64,000 bases of DNA from FEN-1297 sp046706945 (lineage in GTDB: Bacteria > Bacteroidota > Ignavibacteria > Ignavibacteriales > Ignavibacteriaceae): assembly GCA_046706945.1 (NCBI GenBank), contig JBJKOY010000083.1, forward strand, positions 14,017 through 78,016, written 5' to 3'. How positions within the stretch are numbered: position 1 is the stretch's first letter; every line of letters starts with the position of its first letter. A program made the translations under genes and the position numbers. The notes beneath the pieces were generated by a model. The model ran no database searches and had not been told where the DNA came from. It saw only the letters and a program-made list of their open reading frames with translations. This document shows, one piece after another, positions 35,073-43,400 of this stretch.

Positions 35073-36340
35073 GTAGAAGCATTATTAAAGTTTTTTTAAT
35101 AATATTAGTTTGCGTACTTAATCTTTCGGCACAGGAAAATAACCGGATCGCCGCCAAAAAAAACGAACTTTCCCGCATCAAAGACGAAATTACATCACTC
35201 CAAAACCGGCTGAAATTAAAGACCAGGAAAGAACGCGAATCCTATAACGTTCTTGAGAATTATAATAAACAAAATTTCCTGCTGAGAAAATTAATTTCAA
35301 ACCTGCTTTACGAGGAACAGTTGAAAGAAAAACAAATCTCGGTGAACGAAAGCAGGATATCTGGTCTCCAGGAAGATATTTCGGTGCTGAAGAAGAATTA
35401 TTCAAAGTATGTGGTATCCGTTTATAAGCACGGTTCTCTGAACGATTGGGTAAGCATACTGGACGCCGATTCGTTCGAACAGGCGCTTCTCAGATACAAA
35501 TATTTAAAGCGGTTTTCAGAGAGAAGGCTGAAAGATTTACGAACATTGAAAGATAAAAAAGTTAGTTTGACTGCGGTAAAAGTGCGTCTCGAAAAAGAAA
35601 AGCGCGATAAAATACTTTTAGCAGATCAAAAACAGCAAGAAGAGAAAAATCTGCAGGAAAAAAGGGCTGAGAGACGAAGTATCTTAAAAAGAATTAGAAA
35701 CGATAAAAACGCGCTTTTAAGCGAAATTAAGGCAAAAAAAGACGCCGAAAGCCGGATTCAGGATATAATCAGCAATCTTATTGAAGAGGCCGAAAGAAAG
35801 AAAAAAGAAGAAGAAGCCAGACTTGCGGCCCGCAAGATGAATGCAGGGGAAAGGAAATTAGCCGAGGCCGGCTCGGGAACGGAAAGCACGCCTGAAAAAG
35901 AATATGATATCGATTTATCTACTGCGGGCTTTTCTTCATTTTCTTCGTTAAAGGGAAGATTAAACTGGCCCGTACGTTCGGGGCGGATAGTTAAAAAATT
36001 CGGGGAAAACAGGAATGCCAGATTAAATACGGTGACGTTAAATTACGGCGTGGATATCAAGACATCGCCGGATGAAAAAGTTATTGCAGTTGCAGAAGGC
36101 GTTGTATCGGCAATAGACTGGCTTCCCGGCTACGGCAGCGTAATTATTGTTACGCACAAAGGAGATTACAGAACGGTATACAGCCACCTTTCGGACATTT
36201 ATGTTAAAGAGGGAGACAAAGTAAAACTCGGGACCGTTTTAGGCAAGGTAGGGGAAAGCATAGAGGGTAATGTCCTTCATTTCGAGATCTGGAACTCAAG
36301 GGAAAAACAAAACCCCGAATTATGGCTTGCGAGGAGATAA
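35066..36340 (+). CDS. EnvC-like murein hydrolase activator (degenerate M23)
   Basis: A 424-residue exported protein: signal peptide (VFLIILVCVLNLSAQ, residues 8-22), long charged coiled coil (about 24-260), acidic linker and a C-terminal LytM/M23 domain (about 295-424). Two of the active-site histidines are replaced: the His-x3-Asp motif reads Asn326...Asp330 (NYGVD), and the HxH motif reads Val403-Leu-His405 (VLHFEIW); YSHLS with His374 is kept. That pattern is expected of EnvC/NlpD-type activators, which regulate amidases at division rather than cut peptidoglycan. The frame is coupled to the DUF4292 gene (7-base overlap). It ends 6 bases before the convergent GT9 gene. Confidence 0.88.
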   Translation: MVSRSIIKVFLIILVCVLNLSAQENNRIAAKKNELSRIKDEITSLQNRLKLKTRKERESYNVLENYNKQNFLLRKLISNLLYEEQLKEKQISVNESRISGLQEDISVLKKNYSKYVVSVYKHGSLNDWVSILDADSFEQALLRYKYLKRFSERRLKDLRTLKDKKVSLTAVKVRLEKEKRDKILLADQKQQEEKNLQEKRAERRSILKRIRNDKNALLSEIKAKKDAESRIQDIISNLIEEAERKKKEEEARLAARKMNAGERKLAEAGSGTESTPEKEYDIDLSTAGFSSFSSLKGRLNWPVRSGRIVKKFGENRNARLNTVTLNYGVDIKTSPDEKVIAVAEGVVSAIDWLPGYGSVIIVTHKGDYRTVYSHLSDIYVKEGDKVKLGTVLGKVGESIEGNVLHFEIWNSREKQNPELWLARR

Positions 36341-36346
36341 ATCTTT

Positions 36347-37516
36347 TTAACAGACATCTTTTGCTTCGAGTAATTTTTTAATCCCCGAGGTAACTTCCTT
36401 AATCGTAATTCTATTAATGTTGAATCCTTTTCCCATACTCATTTTATTAAATTCTTTTTCACCTAGTAAATCGGGCCTTTTCCAGGGATATAAATATATA
36501 TTGTTACCGTCATCCGGATAAGGATGAAATCTGTTAATATGTTGTCCGTTGGAAATACAGATAAATTGTTTCTTCAACACATAAGAAATATGAAGAACGG
36601 CGCTATCGTGAGTAACAATTAATCTTGCGTGATAAATAACCGAAAGTAATTCGGGTAACGTAGTTCTGCCCGTTAAATTTTTTATTTTGTTGTTAAATAC
36701 ACTATTCAGTCTTTTGGTCCGTTTGCAATCATTTTTGTCGCCTACTAATATTATGTCGTATGTCGTCTCTTTAATTATCCAATTGATTAAAACCAAATAA
36801 TTTTTAATGGACCATTTCCTACTATTTATACCGGCGCCGACCGCAAGAACGATATATTCCTTATTATGGGTAAATTCATTTCTCAAGCCTTCGATTTCAA
36901 TGTAAGGGTATTTTAAATCTATCTTTCTATTTAGTAATATTTCAAAAAATTCGAGGTTCCTTAAAAATTCAAATTTATGAGCGGGTGAGGCGGGTATAAT
37001 TTTCGTATAAAATTTGTTGGTAATATGCTTACGTTTCCACTCTTTTCGAGGAACCGGTTCTCCGCTGGATCCTATTCTAATTTTTGCATTGGTAGCTCTA
37101 ACTATCGAATCTCCGAATAATGCTTCCCTGCTGAAAGTCGGTTCTATAACAACTCCGAATTTTAAACCGAATATTTTCCGAAGAAAGTCCAATCTATAAA
37201 TTATATTATTGTAAAATTTTTTAGTATTCAACCATAGAAACTCGTCAATAAATTCGGAATCCAACTCTTGTGCTAATTTCTTCCATTTAACGTTTCCGCA
37301 TAAAGTTATATGGGCATTAGAATATTCTGGAACTTTCCTCAATTGTTCGATGAAATTTCTGAATAATATATAATCACCGATTGAATCGAGTCTTACAATT
37401 AAAACTCTATTGTTGTAAAAGTAATTCCCCTTAATAAAAAGAGAAAAAAATATTTCCTGAATTAAGAATAATAACCTGTTTTGAAGGAAAATCCGGAATT
37501 TATTTAATCCTAACAT
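36347..37516 (-). CDS. Glycosyltransferase family 9 (heptosyltransferase-like)
   Basis: A 389-residue GT-B enzyme of the ADP-heptose:LPS heptosyltransferase family. The N-terminal RVLIVRLDSIGDYILF motif is diagnostic of GT9; the C-terminal donor domain shows YIVLAVGAGINSRKWSIKNY, IILVGDKNDCKRTKRLN and LIVTHDSAVLHISY, the last with the donor-binding His and Ser. It probably adds a heptose or related sugar to lipopolysaccharide core. It overlaps the upstream GT2 gene by 17 bases. No cognate heptose synthesis genes are in the window, so the sugar is unknown. Confidence 0.85.
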   Translation of the reverse strand: MLGLNKFRIFLQNRLLFLIQEIFFSLFIKGNYFYNNRVLIVRLDSIGDYILFRNFIEQLRKVPEYSNAHITLCGNVKWKKLAQELDSEFIDEFLWLNTKKFYNNIIYRLDFLRKIFGLKFGVVIEPTFSREALFGDSIVRATNAKIRIGSSGEPVPRKEWKRKHITNKFYTKIIPASPAHKFEFLRNLEFFEILLNRKIDLKYPYIEIEGLRNEFTHNKEYIVLAVGAGINSRKWSIKNYLVLINWIIKETTYDIILVGDKNDCKRTKRLNSVFNNKIKNLTGRTTLPELLSVIYHARLIVTHDSAVLHISYVLKKQFICISNGQHINRFHPYPDDGNNIYLYPWKRPDLLGEKEFNKMSMGKGFNINRITIKEVTSGIKKLLEAKDVC

Positions 37517-38345
37517 TGGAATATAAATTATGCCTGTTAAAGTAATCCCATTTAAATTTTCTTAATTTAATTAAAAGAAAGCCGAATCTGTATTTTACCA
37601 TTCCTATAATTATAAAGGTTTTTGCCCTATTTAGTAAGTATTTCCATCGAGCCCTTAGATTCCACATATTATAAGTCTTTAATATTATTTTGGTTTCCTT
37701 AAGAGCTTGCACCGGTTTTTCCCATGAATTCCCTCCGAAGTTCATCCTTGTCAAAGTTTTATTCAAATAATTCCCTTTTGAAAGAAAGCATGGATCTTTA
37801 GATAAAAAACGGCATAGCAGCTCAAAGTCCATAGCATAACGGAATTTCGTATCGAAGACACCGTATTTTTTAAATAATTCTTTTTTGAAAAACATTGAAG
37901 GATGGAAAAAAATCATTCCGTCTGCAAGAGAGTTGCCGAGCGGAGTTTTTATTACTGAACCTCTGACCGGATCATAAAAGAAAATATTCCCGTGCGTGAA
38001 TAATATTCCTTCATTCCCGAATACCGATTCAACGGTTGACAGAACGTCGTTTTGCATATATTCGTCATCGCTATTTAAAAAAGTAATTATTTCTCCTTCC
38101 GCCTTGCTTATCCCTTTATTAAATGCATCGGCTATCCCGTAATCAGGTTCGCAAATAATCTTTAAGCTTTTATTTTTACCCGCTTTTGAATATAATTCGG
38201 AAGCGATTTCTAGTGTATTGTCGCTGCTTTCATTATCTACAATGATCTGTTCAAAATCATCGAAGGACTGATTCAACACGGTAGTTATATTGCGGGATAT
38301 ATGTTTTTCCGAATTATTTGTAGGGGTAATAATGCTGATTTTCAT
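37500..38345 (-). CDS. Glycosyltransferase family 2
   Basis: A 281-residue GT-A enzyme: ISIITPTNNSEKHISRN at the N-terminus, IIVDNESSDNTLEIA, and the metal-binding Asp pair in TFLNSDDEYM; MDFELLCRFLS later is the usual acceptor-side block of WcaA-like proteins. It is cytoplasmic or membrane-associated and acts on surface polysaccharide or LPS. The longest frame begins at 38405, but the family always starts at the first beta strand, so the ATG at 38345 is chosen. Only 19 bases separate it from the divergent GT4 gene. Confidence 0.87.
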   Translation of the reverse strand: MKISIITPTNNSEKHISRNITTVLNQSFDDFEQIIVDNESSDNTLEIASELYSKAGKNKSLKIICEPDYGIADAFNKGISKAEGEIITFLNSDDEYMQNDVLSTVESVFGNEGILFTHGNIFFYDPVRGSVIKTPLGNSLADGMIFFHPSMFFKKELFKKYGVFDTKFRYAMDFELLCRFLSKDPCFLSKGNYLNKTLTRMNFGGNSWEKPVQALKETKIILKTYNMWNLRARWKYLLNRAKTFIIIGMVKYRFGFLLIKLRKFKWDYFNRHNLYSNVRIK

Positions 38346-38364
38346 ATAAAAAAGATTCTTAAAG

Positions 38365-39453
38365 TTGAATAAAATAAAGATTTTACATATTTCTCCCGAT
38401 TTCAATTATTCGTGCGGTGTAAGCCGAAATATTATTGATTTGTGCAAGCATTATTCGGCAGACGAAAAATATAAATTATTCTTTATAACAAACAGGGGAA
38501 ATTCGTTAAGCAGATTAAAAAAGATTAAAGTTACTATCAAAATTATGAATTTCTCCAGGGGGAAGATAAATTTGATTTTTTTCCTGCCCAATCTTATTTC
38601 GTTGTTATTCTTTTGCCGTAAAAATAAAATTAATATCATACATACGCATCACAGATATCCGGAACTGCTTGCTTTTATAACGGGTAAGATATTAAAAATT
38701 AGGACAATAGCTACCGTTCACAGCGTTTTGAAAGGACATAAATATTTGAGTTTCAAATCGGAACGCATTATAGCCGTTAGCAATACGGTGTTTTTATTGC
38801 TCACGGATTTTTTCAATGTCCCTTCTGAAAAGATAAACACCTTACTTAACTTCGTCGAAGCATCGAACATTCAACAGTGTGATGAGATAAAGGTACTTAA
38901 ACAAGAATTGAATATCCCGCCGGATTTAAAGATATTTTTATTTTTGGGAAGAATTACCGCGCTTAAAGGCATAGACATACTGATCAGATCGTTTGAAAAA
39001 TTATCGGTGCAAAGAAATGACTTGATGCTCTTGATAATCGGCGACTTTTACGATAGTTCGTTAAATAAAATAATAAAAGATTTACCTTATAATATAAAAA
39101 TATTTCCTTCCGTGGAAAATCCGAGTCCTTTTTATTGCGTCACCGATACAGTGATATTACCCTCTTTAATTGAATCCTTGTCTTATGTTATGCTTGAATC
39201 CGGCATGATGAAAAAACCCTTCATTGGTTCGAGGACGGGAGGAATTGCGGAATTTATAGAGGACGGGGAAAACGGATTGCTTTTCGAGCCGGGTAATGCC
39301 GATCAACTGGCGGAAAAAATTAATTATGTACTTGATAATCCGGAAAAATCAAAATTATTGGGAGAGAATTTATACAAAAAAGTAACAGCCGAATGTTCGT
39401 GCGATAATTATTTCAAGAAACTCGACGAAATTTACAATGAACTTGTCAGATAA
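38365..39453 (+). CDS. Glycosyltransferase family 4
   Basis: A 362-residue GT-B enzyme. The N-terminus KIKILHISPDFNYSCGVSRN is the expected first strand with the Gly-rich acceptor loop; the C-terminal half has IFLFLGRITALKGIDILI and the E-x7-E element in PSLIESLSYVMLESGM, followed by GGIAEFIEDGENGLLF. It starts at TTG, since no ATG exists nearby and the first strand begins at once. It overlaps the next gene by 17 bases. It likely works with the WecG-like enzyme on a surface glycan. Confidence 0.87.
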   Translation: MNKIKILHISPDFNYSCGVSRNIIDLCKHYSADEKYKLFFITNRGNSLSRLKKIKVTIKIMNFSRGKINLIFFLPNLISLLFFCRKNKINIIHTHHRYPELLAFITGKILKIRTIATVHSVLKGHKYLSFKSERIIAVSNTVFLLLTDFFNVPSEKINTLLNFVEASNIQQCDEIKVLKQELNIPPDLKIFLFLGRITALKGIDILIRSFEKLSVQRNDLMLLIIGDFYDSSLNKIIKDLPYNIKIFPSVENPSPFYCVTDTVILPSLIESLSYVMLESGMMKKPFIGSRTGGIAEFIEDGENGLLFEPGNADQLAEKINYVLDNPEKSKLLGENLYKKVTAECSCDNYFKKLDEIYNELVR

Positions 39454-40228
39454 GACAGCCCTTCCCAAATTAAAGGGTGACTCCTTAAAAAAGGAGCTTT
39501 TTAAGATACCCGTTGATAATCTGGACTACGGGTATCTCTATGAAAATATAAAAGAAGCTATAGGTTCGAAAAACAAAATCGTTATAAATTATTTAAACGC
39601 TCATACGGTGAGATTATTAAGAAAAAATAAATCTCTAAGAACGGCTCTCCTAGGTGCAGATATTATTCATCCTGACGGAATAGGTATATGGTTTGCTTCG
39701 AGAATATTGAACAATTCGATCTTAAAATTACGGTTTAATTTTACGGACTGTTCGTTAAAATTTCTGGATGATTGCCAGAATGAAGGATGGAGTATATTTC
39801 TATTAGGCTCCGGAGACGAAATGCTTAAAAAAGCAGTGCGAAAATTGGGTGAAAAATTTCCTCGACTGAAAATAGCCGGTACCTTGAACGGATACTCGGG
39901 TGCGAAAATGGGAAATCCCGTCGGATTAATAAATGAAAAAATACCCGATATATTATGGGTGGGTATGGGAACACCGAAGCAGGAATTGTGGATAGATAAA
40001 AATAAAGATAAACTGAACTGCGTTGTTATCCAGTCGGTGGGAGATTTAATTACTTTCCTGGCTGAGGAAAAGACCAGAGGACCGGCTTTTATTCGTAAAT
40101 TGGGACTCGAATGGTCAGTAAGGGTCTTGAGGCATCCTATAAAATATTTCGATAGGTATATTGTTGGAATACCTGTCTTTTTTTTCTTATTATTAAAACA
40201 ATTTATTTTAAAAACGAATAAAAACTAA
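39437..40228 (+). CDS. WecG/TagA/CpsF family glycosyltransferase (GT26)
   Basis: A 263-residue glycosyltransferase of the WecG/TagA/CpsF family, membrane-associated enzymes that add the second sugar to undecaprenyl-linked intermediates. The motifs are NAHTVRLLRKNKSLR, the catalytic Asp in IIHPDGIGIWFASRIL, FLLGSGDEMLKKA and ILWVGMGTPKQELWIDKN, with a hydrophobic tail (YIVGIPVFFFLLLKQFI) that could bind the membrane. The first 20 residues are extra relative to the conserved core. It is the last gene of the forward pair with GT4. A 188-bp AT-rich spacer follows. Confidence 0.88.
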   Translation: MNLSDKTALPKLKGDSLKKELFKIPVDNLDYGYLYENIKEAIGSKNKIVINYLNAHTVRLLRKNKSLRTALLGADIIHPDGIGIWFASRILNNSILKLRFNFTDCSLKFLDDCQNEGWSIFLLGSGDEMLKKAVRKLGEKFPRLKIAGTLNGYSGAKMGNPVGLINEKIPDILWVGMGTPKQELWIDKNKDKLNCVVIQSVGDLITFLAEEKTRGPAFIRKLGLEWSVRVLRHPIKYFDRYIVGIPVFFFLLLKQFILKTNKN

Positions 40229-40416
40229 ATTGTAATCCTCCGTGCAGGACTTTTTTAGAACCGTTATCAAAATGTTATTAAGCAAAATATTTAATATTTT
40301 AAATATTTTACGGGATGAAAAATTTATACGCTGAAAAGAATTATTAAAATTATAAATTTTGCCATTTAAACCCGGAATTTCCGTTAATATAAATTGTTAC
40401 TTCGGATAAACTATAA

Positions 40417-43400
40417 ATGCTGCTTTTCTATAAGAAACAAAAAATTATTTTCTTCTATATTTCCTTAACGGTTTTATTTATTTTGATTATTCAAAGTAAA
40501 TTATTCGGACAGTTCAAAGTTTTAAAACTCGCATCCCAGGATAATTCTTTTAATTACAGATTGGATTTTTCCGACGTTTATTCTCTGCTTAACGGCGAAA
40601 ACGGTAAATACCTGGATTTCAAATATTCATTGAACGAGGATAAACCTGGCGCTCCGATACTTCCTTCGAAGATAATTTATATAGCCCTTCCGCCTCAAAG
40701 CAAATTGACCGTCAACCTTAGCCGTCAAGTTTATAAGACATTTAACGGAATTAAAATTGCGGTAAATCCTTCGGTGAAAAACGTTAGCGATTCGGTGCTT
40801 CAATATATCCCGCAAAATATGCAAAAGATTTATTTCAGATCTGACCAATACCCTCCTAAAGAATACGAAATTTTAGGATATACATGGATCAGAAATTATT
40901 ATTGCGGAGTTGTTAAAATAAATACGGCGTTTTATAATTGGAAAACCAAGCAGACAAAGATACTCCTGTCTCTGGATTTAAGCGCTGCCTACGGCGGGAA
41001 TGTACCGTATTCGGTCAATAATTCCCCGGAAAGTATTTACGATAAAATGTTAAGTAAAATTATTATTAATTATAAGGATGCTCAAAATTTCCGTTCATAC
41101 CGAAAATTAAGCGGCTATGCGGATTCAACGGGAAATTGGATCAATTATAACAACCGGTACATCAAACTAAAAATTCCCTCGGACGGTATATACAGAATCG
41201 GATACCAGGACTTAATTAATTACGGCGCCGATCCTTCGGAAATAGATCCCTCAACGGTAAAAATTTATTGCAAGGGCCGCCAGCTGCCCTTATATTTCAA
41301 AACCGAGAACGCAAATATTTTTTCTGCCGGAGACTTTATAGAATTCTGGGCTACCAAAAATTACGGCTCGCCCGATTACAGAAAAATTGTGCCTGCCGGA
41401 AGCGATTATTTAAATTATATGAATAGATATTCCGACACTACAATTGTTTGGCTCACCTGGAGCGGTGTTAAGGGGGAGAGGATAAAAGTCGTCAATACCG
41501 ATACGAACAATTCAAACGATACCTTGACTTCTTATATAAATTTACAGCACTTCGAAAAAGACGTCAGGCTGTGGTACTACGATGCATCGGTTCCCAGGGT
41601 TCAGCTTCCGTTTTGGCAGGAAAACAAGGTATGGACATGGGCCTTCTGGGGAACCGGCGGCGGTTTTTCACTGCCTTTTACGGTTTCGGATGCGGTCCCG
41701 GGATCCAGGTTCCATACAGTAGCAAGATTAATAAGCAACGCCGCCGATGTTCAGGTAAACGCTCATAAAGTAGGGATAAGTATAAATTCAAACCCGGTAG
41801 CGGACACCATTAGTTTCGATTATACACAGACAGTTAATTTCTCTTCGTATTTTCCAACAGGGATTTTAAATAACGGAAGCAATACGCTTAAACTTACAGG
41901 CTTGCCTACCGCCGGTACGTTTCAACAGGTTTTGCTAGATTGGATTGATATTGAATATTACAGGGAACTGGATGCCTCAAACGATTCCTTATACTTTGCT
42001 TTTCCGGATTCGCTTTCCAAGAAATTGCGAATAATAAAGATCTCAAATATAGGCAGCGACTCTAGCTTTATTCTTTATAAGGTTAAACCGGATACGGTGA
42101 AAATGGAGAATTATTCGGTATCGGGCGCCGCGGATAAAGTGTTGACTTTCAAGGATACGGTATCCGGCGGCGACGCTTACATTCTTATTGCTCCCAAATA
42201 CATTAAATCGCCCCTCTTTGCGGAAAATAAGAAGTTTTTAAACTTAAGAAAATCCGGCTTGGGAGCCGACGATATAATAATATCCAATAAATTATTACAG
42301 CAGTCGGTTTCCCAGTACAATGATTTTATAGACAATAGTTATCATATAAGAACATATGTGGCGTATGTAGATGATATCTACGACGAATTTTCTTACGGTT
42401 ATGCAAAACCGGAGGCGATTAGAAATTTTTTATTATACGCTTACAATAACTGGACGCCTCCGAGCCCGACATATTTAACCTTAATCGGGGATGCAAACTA
42501 CGATTATAAAAATTTATGGAGTCCGGTTCCGCAGGTCCGTAAGCAGGACCTGGTACCCTCGTACGGAGATCCGGTAAGCGACAACTGGTACTGCACATGG
42601 GATACCACTCAAATCGATATCCCGCAGATGCTTGTCGGAAGAATCCCGGCATCCGACAACTCGCAGGTGATTTTTTATCTGGGTAAATACCGCAAATATT
42701 TGACGCGCCCTTACGATGAATGGAACAAAACATTTCTTTTTTTCTCGGGCGGTGACCCGTCACTGCCCAGCGAACTGGCGCAGTTAAAATCCGTGAACGA
42801 TTCGGTTTTAAATTATCTTGTAAAACCCAAACCCGTAGGAGGCGAAGGCATTAATTTTTATAAAACAATAAATCCCGTAACCAATTTCGGTCCTTTCACG
42901 AATAATCAAATTCAAAACTCGATAAATAACGGCGGGCTTTTCATATCTTATCTGGGTCACAGCGGAACCCAGACGTGGGACAACGGAATAACCTCCGTGA
43001 ACGATTTGAAAAATACCTACGATGACAGGTTCCCTTTAATAACCGATTTCGGGTGTTCGACAGGGAAGTTTGCAGAACCGGACGTAAAAGCTTTCAGCGA
43101 ATTATTCCTATCCGAATCGGATCAGGGACAGGCTATCGGCTACCTCGGGAATTCAAGCTTGGGATATGTTTCAACCGCCGTTTCTGCGCCTCTTTACTTC
43201 TACGAATATATTTTAAAAGATACCGTCACAAACATTGCCGAAGCCCATCTTCTAACCGTCATAAAAAGATTTCAGGAAAACGGCTACAGCGATGTAAACA
43301 GGGTCTTTGCTTATTGTAATATATTATTCGGCGATCCTCTAATTAACCTTAGACTACCTTTAAAACCTAATCTCAGTATTTCCGCCGGAGATATCCGCTT

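Noticed and set aside
36347..40228. Glycosyltransferase group as a horizontally acquired O-antigen island
   Set aside because: No transposase, integrase, flippase, polymerase or sugar-nucleotide genes border it; the slightly more AT-rich sequence alone is not enough.
40246..40268. Possible terminator TCCT...AGGA followed by six T after the WecG-like gene
   Set aside because: The stem is only 4 bases, too weak to support.
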